A stretch of DNA of 37,436 nt. It comes from Desulfobacteraceae bacterium (GTDB lineage: Bacteria; Desulfobacterota; Desulfobacteria; Desulfobacterales; RPRI01). Positions within the stretch are counted from its first letter, which is position 1. Each line of letters begins with the position of its first letter. Under the pieces are notes generated by a model that worked only from the letters and a program-made list of their open reading frames with translations, had not been told where the DNA came from and did not search any database. This document shows, piece after piece, positions 7,739-16,851 of this stretch. Both the position numbers and the translations under genes were made by a program. The stretch is taken from the NCBI GenBank assembly GCA_003818505.1, contig RPRI01000038.1, positions 1 through 37,436 on the forward strand, written 5' to 3'.

Positions 7739-8212
7739 ATGGAAAAAAAAGCAAATCTTATTGCCCCGTGCGGGTTGTATTGCGGAGTATGCGGTGTCTA
7801 TTATGCCACAAGGGACAACAACAGAAAGTTTCTGGAAAAGCTTGTAAGTGTATATAAATCAAATATTCCGGGTATTGATAAGCTGGAGCCTGAAGACCTC
7901 TTGTGTGACGGGTGCCTTTCAGACAGGAAATCCATATTTTGCAGGATATGCGGCATAAGGGATTGCGTTCAGGGCAAAGGTTATGAAGGATGTAATAACT
8001 GCGATGATTTCCCCTGTGATCAGATTAATAATTTCCCGATGCCGGTTGGGAAAAGGGTCATATTAAGATCTGTTCCCTACTGGCGGGAACATGGCACACA
8101 AAAGTGGATTGAGGATGAAGAGGCCCGGTACCTTTGCCCCGGCTGCGGGCATAAACTCTTCAGAGGAGCAAAGCGGTGCAATAAATGCGGCGTACCTGTC
8201 GACCTCGACTGA
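7739..8212 (+). CDS. DUF3795 Cys-rich protein with C-terminal zinc ribbon
   Basis: A 157-residue protein. The N-terminal DUF3795 domain carries APCGLYCGVC (C11, C15, C18) followed by CDGC, CRICGIRDC and CNNCDDFPCD, a cluster of Cys pairs that should bind metal (zinc or Fe-S). The C-terminus adds a separate zinc ribbon, CPGCGHKL then CNKCG. The start is taken at ATG 7739, preceded by CGGGAG; the same frame is open back to 7691 but that adds 16 residues unlike the family. Function is unknown; the family is common in anaerobes. Its stop abuts the stop of the convergent YtxH gene with no spacer. Confidence 0.85.
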   Translation: MEKKANLIAPCGLYCGVCGVYYATRDNNRKFLEKLVSVYKSNIPGIDKLEPEDLLCDGCLSDRKSIFCRICGIRDCVQGKGYEGCNNCDDFPCDQINNFPMPVGKRVILRSVPYWREHGTQKWIEDEEARYLCPGCGHKLFRGAKRCNKCGVPVDLD

Positions 8213-8476
8213 TTATTTATTTACTTCCTTATTATAAGCCTCTTTCCCCGCCTCAACCGCGGCTGAAAGAACGGATTTTTTTTCTTCAAGGATATCCTTT
8301 GCGCTTTCAACGGAAGCTGCCATCTTTTCTTTAACGGTTTCCGCAAACTCTTTTATTTTTCCCCTTGTTTCGCGTCCGGACTGAGGTGCGAGCAAGATGG
8401 CGATTCCTGCGCCGATCATTCCTCCCAAAAGAAATGAAGCAACCAAAGATCCTGTACCGTAAGTGTTTTTATCCAT
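8213..8476 (-). CDS. YtxH-domain protein
   Basis: An 87-residue protein: a glycine-rich transmembrane segment (LVASFLLGGMIGAGIAILLAPQSGRE, about residues 9-34) containing the YtxH hallmark LLAPQSGRETR, then a long amphipathic Ala/Lys/Glu helix predicted as coiled coil. YtxH proteins are linked to stress or envelope functions, but the mechanism is unknown. The start at ATG 8476 has GGAGGAG just upstream, one base after the stop of the DUF948 gene, so the two are co-translated. Confidence 0.85.
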   Translation of the reverse strand: MDKNTYGTGSLVASFLLGGMIGAGIAILLAPQSGRETRGKIKEFAETVKEKMAASVESAKDILEEKKSVLSAAVEAGKEAYNKEVNK

Positions 8477-8477
8477 A

Positions 8478-8888
8478 TTATTCTCCTCCTTTTTTCTCCT
8501 TATTGAGCAGCACATCAAGAGCCGCCTTTATGCCTGCTTTCAGGCCTGTTATTCGGTCGGAAAGCAGGTTTTGCAGGCCTTCCGTCAATAATCCGAAGAT
8601 TCTGACCTGTAGCGCTATATTAGAAAGTGCACCGGATATATTTCTGATGTTTGATGTGGCTGAGCCGATATCATCACTCACAGCCCTTATACTTTTTAAT
8701 GTTTCTTCAGCTTCTTTAAGCAGCGGGTTTAATTTCGAGTCGGTTGCCGCAAGGAAATCGGTCAAAGCGGTTGCGGCTCTTTTTATCTGAATGAAAGAGT
8801 ATATGAGAAGGAAAACAGCCGCAAGAAAAGTTATGGCAACGACGATAATCCCTATGCTGAGCATAGCTGTCCAGTATGGGTCAGGCAT
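8478..8888 (-). CDS. DUF948-family membrane protein
   Basis: A 136-residue protein with an N-terminal transmembrane helix (about residues 5-30, MLSIGIIVVAITFLAAVFLLIYSF) and a long helical, probably coiled-coil, cytoplasmic region (LLKEAEETLKSIRAVSDDIG and onward). DUF948 and YtxH genes pair often across bacteria. The start at ATG 8888 has an excellent AAGGAGG six nt upstream; the frame is open to 8918 without a ribosome site. It is the first gene of the two-gene leftward operon. Function is unknown. Confidence 0.85.
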   Translation of the reverse strand: MPDPYWTAMLSIGIIVVAITFLAAVFLLIYSFIQIKRAATALTDFLAATDSKLNPLLKEAEETLKSIRAVSDDIGSATSNIRNISGALSNIALQVRIFGLLTEGLQNLLSDRITGLKAGIKAALDVLLNKEKKGGE

Positions 8889-8944
8889 AAAACCTCCTTC
8901 TTTAAACAGATATCTCATTTTAGAACTACACTATATTTAATATT

Positions 8945-8978
8945 GTTGCAAGTTTAAAACTTGTTTAAAACTTGCAAC
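8945..8978 (+). repeat. 34-bp palindrome built of a tandem TTTAAAACTTG
   Basis: GTTGCAAGTTT at 8945-8955 and AAACTTGCAAC at 8968-8978 are perfect 11-bp inverted arms, and TTTAAAACTTG occurs twice in tandem across the centre. It lies 57 nt upstream of the DUF948 start and 170 nt before murJ. There is no T-tract on either side, so it is more likely an operator or small repeat than a terminator. Confidence 0.45.
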
Positions 8979-9151
8979 CGTCTTTGATGTATAAACATAT
9001 TTTGTTTTTTTGCATGAATTTATGGTATGGCAACATCCTGAATATAAAAGATCAACCTTTTTATTCGAACCGGAACAGCTATTGCATTCCATGCTGCCTG
9101 CGGCTGGGAGCTTCAATTATCAAACTATATCTTGGGCGAATTTAACAAAAC

Positions 9152-10729
9152 ATGTCTCCAGGTCTTTATAAAAAAATCGGAATTGCTTCGGCCATTATGA
9201 TGGTGTCGGTTTTTTTAAGCCGCGTAATAGGCCTTTTCAGGGAAATGGCAATTGCCTTTACCGGTGGAGCAGGCGGAGACGTTGATGCTTACCAGATTGC
9301 TTTTGTCATTCCTGAAATACTGAATCATGTCGCCGCAAGCGGATTCCTTTCAATAACTTTTATACCCATTTTTTCAGGCTATCTGGCGGTTAAAGATGAA
9401 GAAGAAGGGTGGCGAGTTTTTTCGCTGATCATGACCTGCTTTGGCTCACTCCTGATTTTGTTTATACTTGCAGCCATGGTTCTTGCACCGGAACTTGTTT
9501 CTGTAATAGCGCCGGGACTGAGGGATCCCGTAATATTTTCAAAAGCCGTCCGGATGACGAGGATAATTCTTCCGGCCCAGTTTTTCTTTTTTACAGGCGG
9601 CCTTTTTATGGCTGTTCAGTTTGCGAAGGAGAGGTTCTTTGTTCCTGCTCTGGCCCCGCTTTTATATAACCTGGGGATTATAGCAGGCGGAATCCTGCTC
9701 GGACCTTATTTAGGCATGGAAGCTTTTTCATGGGGGGTTTTAGGCGGCGCTTTTATCGGAAATTTCATCCTGCAATACCGGGGCGCAAAAAAAGCCGGAA
9801 TGAAATACAGGATTTCTTTTGATTTCAGGCATCCGGATTTCAGGAAATATCTATTTTTGACATTACCTCTTATGTTTGGACTGACAATGACATTTTCAAC
9901 CGAATTTTTTTTGAAATTCTTCGGCAGCTTCATGCCCGGTGGCAGCATTGCAGCGCTTAATTATGGTCTCAGGATAATGTTTATCATGGTTGGATTGTTC
10001 GGACAGGCCGTTGGAACGGCCACATATCCCTTCATGGCACACCTTGCAGCTGAAAAGAGACTGGAAGAGATGAATCACCTGCTTAATGACACTTTGCGGG
10101 GCCTTGCCGCAGTCGTGCCTTTTTCAGTGCTTGCGATGGTGCTGAGACATGAAATTGTGCTGATCATATTTCAAAGAGGAAGGTTTGATGCCGCCGCAAC
10201 GGAACTGACTTCCGGTATTCTTCTCTTTCTCCTTGCAGGCACTTTTGCTTTTGCAGCCCAGACAGTTGTTTCAAGAGGGTTTTATGCAATGCAGAACACA
10301 TTTTTCCCCGCTGTTTTCGGAACCATGTCGGTTCTTCTCAGCATACCCCTTTACTATTACGGCATGAAGGTCATGGGGGTTAACGGCATTGCCCTTGCGC
10401 TCTCTCTTTCCGCATTTATCCAGGTTGTCATTCTCTATGCCATGTGGAACAGACGAAGCAGTAACTTACACAGCAGGCAGGTTTATCTGTTTTTCGTGAA
10501 AATATGTCTGCTCAGCGCGGTAATGGGGGTTCTGATCGAGTGGTTCAAGGAAAACTATTTGGGTGGTTTTGATGTGGCTTCATTTTCAGGCAGCCTGTTG
10601 ATGGTTGCATTCCTTTCCGTACTGTTCGCGCCCATTTTTGTTTCTGCAGGCTATGTCTTCAGGATAAAAGAGATAACTGATATTGCTGACAGGCTTGCGG
10701 GCAGGCTGAAAAAAACAAGACTGTTTTAA
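9152..10729 (+). CDS. murJ: Lipid II flippase MurJ (MviN)
   Basis: A 525-residue MOP-superfamily membrane protein of the expected length with about 14 transmembrane helices. The N-terminus SVFLSRVIGLFREMAIAFTGG is a MurJ signature with its conserved Arg residues, and FIPIFSGYLA plus IIFQRGRFD also match the family. MurJ flips the undecaprenyl-linked peptidoglycan precursor lipid II across the inner membrane. No strong ribosome site precedes the ATG at 9152; a later ATG-ATG at 9197 would remove part of the first helix and is disfavoured. It stands alone, with the divergent DUF948/YtxH pair on one side and a convergent AsmA-like gene on the other. Confidence 0.95.
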   Translation: MSPGLYKKIGIASAIMMVSVFLSRVIGLFREMAIAFTGGAGGDVDAYQIAFVIPEILNHVAASGFLSITFIPIFSGYLAVKDEEEGWRVFSLIMTCFGSLLILFILAAMVLAPELVSVIAPGLRDPVIFSKAVRMTRIILPAQFFFFTGGLFMAVQFAKERFFVPALAPLLYNLGIIAGGILLGPYLGMEAFSWGVLGGAFIGNFILQYRGAKKAGMKYRISFDFRHPDFRKYLFLTLPLMFGLTMTFSTEFFLKFFGSFMPGGSIAALNYGLRIMFIMVGLFGQAVGTATYPFMAHLAAEKRLEEMNHLLNDTLRGLAAVVPFSVLAMVLRHEIVLIIFQRGRFDAAATELTSGILLFLLAGTFAFAAQTVVSRGFYAMQNTFFPAVFGTMSVLLSIPLYYYGMKVMGVNGIALALSLSAFIQVVILYAMWNRRSSNLHSRQVYLFFVKICLLSAVMGVLIEWFKENYLGGFDVASFSGSLLMVAFLSVLFAPIFVSAGYVFRIKEITDIADRLAGRLKKTRLF

Positions 10730-10771
10730 CCTATAGTAAATATCATAAATCTATTCCGTTCGGGTATGCAA

Positions 10772-10824
10772 CTTTAATAAGATGTTATGCAAAGCTCTGT
10801 GTTAGATAACTTGCAGCGGGGGGC
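10772..10824 (+). repeat. Dispersed repeat, copy 2 (GATGTTATGCAAAG core)
   Basis: The core GATGTTATGCAAAG at 10781-10794 is identical to 3581-3594, flanked by CTTTA upstream and a GATAAC-TTGCAGCGGGG stretch downstream that parallels copy 1 with small indels. It lies between the murJ stop and the end of the convergent AsmA-like gene. Confidence 0.4.
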
Positions 10825-10825
10825 T

Positions 10826-13800
10826 TTAATCCCCGGACAGCGGTTGCATTATTCTGATCGGAAGCTCGATAGTTCTTTGCAGCATTTTCAGCAATCCTGA
10901 ACCTACTGCAGTCGGAGAAAGAGGTATAACGTCAGGATCTTCCAGCTTTCCTGTGACCCTGAACGGAATTGATATTATGTTGCCGTCTAGTATCCGGTTG
11001 ACGAGGGGAATATATTTAATAATGAGATCGACGGTTTTAAACGGTGAGATAAGAATGACAAGGTCAATACTCTCTTTATTAAGATTGATATTGCCGGTGC
11101 AGACTATTGCCATTGAAGCGCCGTCGATAACAAACCTGGTAATTACAAAATTACCTTTTTCCAGTTTTCCGGATGCGGTTATTGAGTTATAGGCAAATCC
11201 TTCGCCGACAAGATCAGGGATTTTACCCCTGAATATTTCGGTTAAATTCAAGAGGGCAAATATTTTCGACAAAAACCCGAGTTGGTATATTCTTCCTTCC
11301 TTTGCTTTGAAGTCAAGTGTTCCGTTAAGCAGTCTTGCGATTTCGGATCCTTTACCCCTTGTAAATATTTCGCCGTCTAAACTGAAATAACCGGTTGCCA
11401 CCTGTTGCTTGTTGAAAAAGCAATTAATGGAAGATTCGAGTTTTTCATCACGGACAAAGGGGAATATCCTGAATTCAAATTTATTCCGCGCTGCTTCAAT
11501 TATTCCTGTAACCGATACTCCGCAAAAATCAGCGCCAATCAACGCAATTGAAAGATTGTCCGCTCCAAGAGTTATATCGGCATGAACAGGGCTCAAGGTC
11601 AGATTACCGTATTTTATATATTTTATTTTTGTCTTTATTATTCCTGAAAGGAAAGAATCTCTGGAGCTCTTTTTAGCCCCGCCTGTTTGAAATAATTTAT
11701 TATCCGCAAAATCCTTTATATCTGACCATTCCAGAAAATCGGCCGTAGCATTCACATCAAGCTGTAATTTCTCCTTTGACAAAATAGCGTTTCCACTAAA
11801 GGCTATATTGCTCCTTCCAGATTCGATTCTGCATTTTTCAATTTCGATTCTGCTTTCATTGAGTTTTTTCTGAGATTTTTCCCCGTGAGTTTTGAATATC
11901 AGGCTTGTTATTGTAACAGGCTCCCTGAAAAGGGCATCATAATTTACGGTCATATTTTCGATATTACCGGAAGTATTGAAGCTCCATGCCTGCGGGTCAA
12001 AAAGGGGGCCGTTTAACTCAAAATTATTAAGGTTTATCTTGCCCCTGGGGAATGAAATGTTTTTCAAGGCTTTTTTGGCGCTTTGGAAAGACAGAATAAA
12101 CGGATTGATTTCTTTTGCGTGGATTCTCGATTTCTCAGATAAAATTTTAAAAGAGTTATCTTTGTTATGCCTGAATCCTGCCGACAGGTTCGAGATTGAA
12201 GATCTGCCGCAGGCAGCATTTTGAAGTTTGAAATAAATCATCGAATCGTCGAGGAAAAATTTTTCACCACTGACTGCGACCGGGGCTGGAAATCTTTCAT
12301 ATAAGGCCTGCAGGTTAAATTTGGAAACATCCACCTTGACATTAGTAGAGCCTCCGCTGTCATTAACGGTTAATATCCCGTCTGCCTGACCTTCGCATTT
12401 TTTTATCAACGAAAGCTCGTGCAAAAAAGTTTCATCTTCCACAACCTGTTCAAGCACAGAAGGCAGTCGCGAAAGATCGGCATGGACAGATGTGTCCAGA
12501 TAGAAGAGGTCGCTGTTGTCAGATAAGCCGAGCTTAAGCACACCCTGTTTTGCAGTTGAATTTCCAAACCGGCCTTCAAGGTTGTTTCCCTCAAGAACAC
12601 CAAGTGAAACCGTCACATCCCCTTTAACACTTTCAAGTTCAAGCGCCGGCTCAGGGACGGTTATTTTCCCGTCAAGAATATTTCCCCTGATTGATATATT
12701 TTTAATATTCCCCAGCTCTGACAGCGAATGCGCTCTGGCGGTTATGTTGATGAAAGGCACCTTTCCATCTTTTATAATATCAAATATATCCTTAGTCGTA
12801 CCTGAATCACCTTCAAGGAAAAGGGCTGCTCTCCTGGTTGTATTGATATCTACATTTGTTCCGTCCAGATCAAATTTTACCAGGGAAAGGGATTTGCTTG
12901 TGAAAAAATTGCCGGCAAGACTAAGTTCCGGGTTAACCAGGTCGAGCTTCTTAATAGTAATGATGGTTTTATCTTTATCGGCGCTTATATCACCGGAGAA
13001 CGCTCTGCAGTTGATATTTAAATTTTCGGTATTTCTCTGAAATGAAAGAAGGGGTATCTCTCCTTCGAATTTCGAAGAAAACTTTAAAAGCCCTTCCTTG
13101 CTGAAATTCGCTTTTATATTTGCCTGCGAATTATTGAGCTTTATACCTGAACCGGGGAAATAATAATCAACAAGAGCCCCGGGATTTAAGTTCAGCAATT
13201 CAATACGACCTTCGCCGGTCGAACTGCCGGAAAGAAACTGGCCGTTAAATAATATCTTTTCACAGATATTCGATTTGCCGGTCAAATCAATTTTAATCCG
13301 GCCCGGTTTTAACCTTAAACGTAATGATATCCCGTTAAATATGAAAGAACGACTGTTCCCGGTATAAAAATCTATTTCTGCGTTTCTGACCTGAACGGCA
13401 AGATCAGTATCTTTTATCGACCGGTGCCTAATGATAAATTTAAGCTTTTTTTCAATCTCCTGAAAAGTAATTTCTTTAAACAATTCATTCTCTTCAGGCA
13501 TCTTTTCAGGCAAGAATATTTTAATGCGGGGAATGTCAAGATAAAGCTTTTTTACATTAACCTCCCCTCTAAATAAAGGAATAATTTCGGGATATGCTCT
13601 TATTAAATTTACTTTTACGGCAAATTTCTGCGGAACCGACAGGCTTGTGTTGCGGATCTGCGCATGCAGGCGCGGAAAGAACATCATCTCGACATTCTGG
13701 AGGCTGATATAAACTCCGGTCCTTTCAGATACATATCCGGCTATTCGTGCCTTAAGATATTCTTCGTTAATAACCCTTGGAAGTAACAGGTAAAGAGTCA

Positions 13801-13867
13801 GTAAGAGGATTATTAATAATCCCGCGCAAAAAGATGACCAGTATAAAATTCCTTTGATGAATTTCAT
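10826..13867 (-). CDS. AsmA-like protein (TamB/YhdP superfamily)
   Basis: A 1013-residue protein with one N-terminal membrane helix (about residues 7-30, LYWSSFCAGLLIILLLTLYL) followed by a very long beta-rich periplasmic domain. The segment just after the helix (ARIAGYVSERTGVYISLQNV) is the AsmA N-terminal pattern, and the C-terminal part (GTLDFKAKEGRIYQLGFLSK, then GNFVITRFVIDGASM and ITGKLEDPD-like VTGKLEDPDVIPLSP) matches the AsmA/YhdP C-terminus. Such proteins form groove-shaped bridges for phospholipid movement between inner and outer membrane. It converges on murJ. The start at 13867 has no obvious ribosome site, but the helix fixes the N-terminus to within a few residues. Confidence 0.85.
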   Translation of the reverse strand: MKFIKGILYWSSFCAGLLIILLLTLYLLLPRVINEEYLKARIAGYVSERTGVYISLQNVEMMFFPRLHAQIRNTSLSVPQKFAVKVNLIRAYPEIIPLFRGEVNVKKLYLDIPRIKIFLPEKMPEENELFKEITFQEIEKKLKFIIRHRSIKDTDLAVQVRNAEIDFYTGNSRSFIFNGISLRLRLKPGRIKIDLTGKSNICEKILFNGQFLSGSSTGEGRIELLNLNPGALVDYYFPGSGIKLNNSQANIKANFSKEGLLKFSSKFEGEIPLLSFQRNTENLNINCRAFSGDISADKDKTIITIKKLDLVNPELSLAGNFFTSKSLSLVKFDLDGTNVDINTTRRAALFLEGDSGTTKDIFDIIKDGKVPFINITARAHSLSELGNIKNISIRGNILDGKITVPEPALELESVKGDVTVSLGVLEGNNLEGRFGNSTAKQGVLKLGLSDNSDLFYLDTSVHADLSRLPSVLEQVVEDETFLHELSLIKKCEGQADGILTVNDSGGSTNVKVDVSKFNLQALYERFPAPVAVSGEKFFLDDSMIYFKLQNAACGRSSISNLSAGFRHNKDNSFKILSEKSRIHAKEINPFILSFQSAKKALKNISFPRGKINLNNFELNGPLFDPQAWSFNTSGNIENMTVNYDALFREPVTITSLIFKTHGEKSQKKLNESRIEIEKCRIESGRSNIAFSGNAILSKEKLQLDVNATADFLEWSDIKDFADNKLFQTGGAKKSSRDSFLSGIIKTKIKYIKYGNLTLSPVHADITLGADNLSIALIGADFCGVSVTGIIEAARNKFEFRIFPFVRDEKLESSINCFFNKQQVATGYFSLDGEIFTRGKGSEIARLLNGTLDFKAKEGRIYQLGFLSKIFALLNLTEIFRGKIPDLVGEGFAYNSITASGKLEKGNFVITRFVIDGASMAIVCTGNINLNKESIDLVILISPFKTVDLIIKYIPLVNRILDGNIISIPFRVTGKLEDPDVIPLSPTAVGSGLLKMLQRTIELPIRIMQPLSGD

Positions 13868-14120
13868 ATAATCATAAATAGCACCAACCGCCGCCCGGTC
13901 AAGTCAAAACTGTCTTTATTAATATAAGAGCATTGAATAACTCACTTCTACAGGACGGCTTGCCCATATCCTTTATTTGTGTTAGAAAGCATGCAATTGA
14001 AGTTGCCCGAAAGACCGGCCTTCTCAAGATTTTTCAATCGGGTTAAAAACACATATTTATGAGACTTATTACGAAGCCTTCATAATTGACACGGAAAACA
14101 AAAATATAACATGGAGAAAG

Positions 14121-14429
14121 ATGGGTTCGGGAATAAATGAAATAGCGTTAATAGCTTTGATAGCTTTCGCAATATTTTTTATACCAAGAATGAGAGCCGG
14201 TAAAAGGCAGGAGGTAACTTTTGTCAAACCGGTAAAAAAAGCTCTCGTTGTTTCCGGTCGTGTGCGCCTTGCAATATTTCTCTCCCTCCTGTGGATTATC
14301 TCAGTGGCATTTTATTTCGAACCGTGGAACAATAATCTGGCTGCTTTCTGTTATATAGGCGCATGGCCAATTTTCCTGGGATGGGGCTTAAGCTGGGTTG
14401 TCGCAGGCTATAAAAAATACCGAAGATAA
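14121..14429 (+). CDS. Small membrane protein, unknown function
   Basis: A 102-residue protein with an N-terminal hydrophobic segment (about 6-22, EIALIALIAFAIFFIPRM), a short basic loop with VKPVKKALVVSGRVR, and two more helices (LAIFLSLLWIISVAFYFEPW and FCYIGAWPIFLGWGLSWVVAGY), ending basic (KKYRR). GGAG lies close before the ATG. No family is recognised. It stands alone between the leftward AsmA-like gene and the convergent acyltransferase. Confidence 0.65.
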   Translation: MGSGINEIALIALIAFAIFFIPRMRAGKRQEVTFVKPVKKALVVSGRVRLAIFLSLLWIISVAFYFEPWNNNLAAFCYIGAWPIFLGWGLSWVVAGYKKYRR

Positions 14430-14600
14430 AAAAACCCTGCTTTACTCCCTGAAGTTCTGAAAGGATTTCCCTGTTGAGATAGTCCGGATTCCTGATAATG
14501 GCTGTTGCATCTGGAACTGAGTCTCCGAACCGCTTGCAGCTGGGATGAATCTAAGCCTTTGAACCCTGAGACTACCCACTAATTTTCAGATGACCATCTT

Positions 14601-15485
14601 TTATGATTTGAGCATGGCATTAATTTGCATGTCTTTTCGTTCCCAGACCGAATTGATCCATTTCTGGAAATTGTTCCTGAATTCCTCATTGTTGACATAA
14701 TCCCCGATTATCTCTCTGTTAACCGGCAAAGTTTCGACCATTATTTTTATTTCCCCTATTTTCCCGCACAGGAAATCCCAGAAGCTCTTTGCCCCATTTG
14801 GATATACAATCGTCACATTCACTATCTTATGCAACTGTTCACCCATTGCTGAAAGAACAAAGGCCGTTCCTCCGGCCTTGGGATTAAGCAGGTTTGCATA
14901 CCGGGATTTCTGTTTCCTGTGCTTTTCAGAGGTAAATCTGGTTCCTTCAACAAAATTCATTACTGATACAGGTATTGTTTTGAATTTTTCACAGGCCTTT
15001 TTTGTAATTTCTATGTCTTTCCCTTTCAAGTGCGGATACTTGTCAAGAAATGTCTTTGAATACCTCTTCATGAAAGGAAAATCGAGCGCCCACCATGCAA
15101 GACCTAAAAACGGGACCCATATAAGTTCCTTCTTTAAAAAAAATTTAAGAAAAGGAATTCTTCTGTGAAACACTCTCTGCAGAACGAGGATATCAGTCCA
15201 CGACTGGTGGTTAGCCACGACCAGATACCATCCGTCAGGCTTTAGGGTTTCGAGACCTTTAACATCCCACCGTATATTGTTCATAAGTTTCTGGTTAATC
15301 GTATTGACCAGTATCCACTTATCGGCAATCCAGTTAAGCAGTCTGTTATAATGCTTTTTCCAAAACGGCATGATCAGTTTTAAAAATGCGGCTATAAAAA
15401 GGAGCGTTGTCCAGAAAACTGTATTGACCGCATAAATCAGCACCGATAATACTCCGCGAAGATATCCGGGTAAAAAACTGAACAT
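14601..15485 (-). CDS. PlsC-like lysophospholipid acyltransferase (YihG type)
   Basis: A 294-residue acyltransferase with an N-terminal membrane helix (about 12-38) and the HX4D catalytic motif NHQSWTD (H93, D98). It also has the substrate/phosphate-binding motif NFVEGTRFT at about residue 173 and a GGTAFVL block near 205. The length and motif wording fit the YihG/LCLAT1-type branch, acting at the cytoplasmic face of the inner membrane on lysophospholipids. AGGAGAGGAAAGG precedes the start. It begins 25 nt after the end of the radical SAM frame on the same strand, suggesting a two-gene operon for lipid modification. Confidence 0.88.
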   Translation of the reverse strand: MFSFLPGYLRGVLSVLIYAVNTVFWTTLLFIAAFLKLIMPFWKKHYNRLLNWIADKWILVNTINQKLMNNIRWDVKGLETLKPDGWYLVVANHQSWTDILVLQRVFHRRIPFLKFFLKKELIWVPFLGLAWWALDFPFMKRYSKTFLDKYPHLKGKDIEITKKACEKFKTIPVSVMNFVEGTRFTSEKHRKQKSRYANLLNPKAGGTAFVLSAMGEQLHKIVNVTIVYPNGAKSFWDFLCGKIGEIKIMVETLPVNREIIGDYVNNEEFRNNFQKWINSVWERKDMQINAMLKS

Positions 15486-15510
15486 GATTGTTTTCCTTTC
15501 CTCTCCTGTG

Positions 15511-16851
15511 TCAGGAAATGGGGTTTCTCCTGACTTCTAATGAAATTGCCGGACATGAACGTTCAAATTCTTTAAACAGATCTTCCGTCCTTTTTGAAAC
15601 CTCGTTGAACTTAATTATTATTTCGTTGCGGAAGTCTGCATCGATTTTGCCTGCTTTTTTCTTCAATTCCTCAAAATTTTGCCTGCTTTGATTTAAAAGC
15701 AAAGTCGCTTTTATGATGGTCTCTCTGGAATTAACTTTTACCGTTTCCTGATATTTCTTAATCTGTTCCCTGAATTTGCAGTAAGATGCTTCAAGAGATA
15801 AATATATTCTATCCATCTTGAGCATTTCTCTCGTAATTACATGGAAATGGTGCCCGACAATGCCGAACCGGATAGTTTCGGCAAATATATTGCTGTGCTT
15901 AATTAAATTTCTTGTAAGAAACTTAATATATTGAAAACCATAACGTGTGAAGATCTGCCGGAATAGCGATTCAATAAATATTCTTATTTCCGGAAAACGG
16001 ACTTGTCTCTGGAAAAAAGCCGTATTCCCCAGATTATCAAGGAGTATGTTGCAGCGGGCAAAGTAATTTTTCAGGTTTGAGTCGTAAATATTGTCCAAAA
16101 CCTTCTTGTAACCTTCTTTTAATTTTACAACATCCATTTTAGTGACAAAATTGGTGCTCATCCCGTGTGTGTTGTTACCGATCGACTCACATATTATTCT
16201 GCCTTCTCTTTTTAATCGTGAAAAAAGGGACGTGTTGGGCAGCGCAATAAGAAGACCTACCATCGCTTTGGGAATCCCGGCGTTCTGAACAAAAGAGATC
16301 TGCCGGTCGAATATATCTTCCCCGTCGCTGTCAAATCCAACGATAAAACCCGCCATGACTTCCATTCCGTGACTCTGTATTTTAAGCACAGATTCCTGTA
16401 AATCGCTTTTAAGATTTTGTAATTTTCCGGTTTCTTTCAAAGATTCCAGTGATGGCGTTTCGATCCCGATAAAAACTTCATTAAAGCCCGCATTTTTCAT
16501 TTGCTCCATAAGCTCTTCATCATCCGCAAGGTTTATGCTGGCTTCCGTGAAAAATCTGAAAATGTATCTGTGCATTTTCTGCCAATCAGTAAGGGCCGGG
16601 AGCAGTTCGCCCTTGACCCGTTTTTTATTTCCGATAAAGTTATCATCCACTATAAAGACCGGCCCACGCCATCCAAGATCGTATAGTGAATCGAGTTCAA
16701 GAATTATATTATTTGCCGATTTTAACCTCGGGGTATTCCCGTATGATATCCAGATATCGCAGAATTCGCACCTGAAAGGACAGCCCCGGGAATATTGAAT
16801 TGACATCGAGGAGTAGGCTTTCATGTCAAGGAGATCAAATCTTGGAGTAAC
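15511..16851 (-). CDS. B12-binding radical SAM protein, radical SAM + DUF4070 part (after in-frame stop)
   Basis: This is the downstream, larger part of a gene that starts at 17310 and is cut by TAA at 16852-16854. Reading straight through, the frame resumes as [20 protein letters not shown] and gives the Fe-S cluster motif [10 protein letters not shown] (C-X3-C-X2-C), the SAM-domain segments [10 protein letters not shown] and [10 protein letters not shown], and then a DUF4070 C-terminal region with long helices. The first ATG after the stop is at 16824 and has no ribosome site, so independent translation is doubtful. The family is a large group of B12-dependent radical SAM enzymes in anaerobes; the substrate is unknown. 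The lipid acyltransferase neighbour hints at lipid or isoprenoid modification. Confidence 0.75.
   Translation of the reverse strand, partial: VTPRFDLLDMKAYSSMSIQYSRGCPFRCEFCDIWISYGNTPRLKSANNIILELDSLYDLGWRGPVFIVDDNFIGNKKRVKGELLPALTDWQKMHRYIFRFFTEASINLADDEELMEQMKNAGFNEVFIGIETPSLESLKETGKLQNLKSDLQESVLKIQSHGMEVMAGFIVGFDSDGEDIFDRQISFVQNAGIPKAMVGLLIALPNTSLFSRLKREGRIICESIGNNTHGMSTNFVTKMDVVKLKEGYKKVLDNIYDSNLKNYFARCNILLDNLGNTAFFQRQVRFPEIRIFIESLFRQIFTRYGFQYIKFLTRNLIKHSNIFAETIRFGIVGHHFHVITREMLKMDRIYLSLEASYCKFREQIKKYQETVKVNSRETIIKATLLLNQSRQNFEELKKKAGKIDADFRNEIIIKFNEVSKRTEDLFKEFERSCPAISLEVRRNPIS

Noticed and set aside
12516-13040. Long open frame antisense to the AsmA-like gene
   Set aside because: It is Ser/Pro-rich from codon bias of the opposite strand, has no ribosome site and shows no domain pattern.
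13933-14046. Open 37-codon plus-strand stretch ending HAIEVARKTGLLKIFQSG
   Set aside because: It looks protein-like but has no start signal and no recognised family; it may be a gene remnant, with too little to support a feature.
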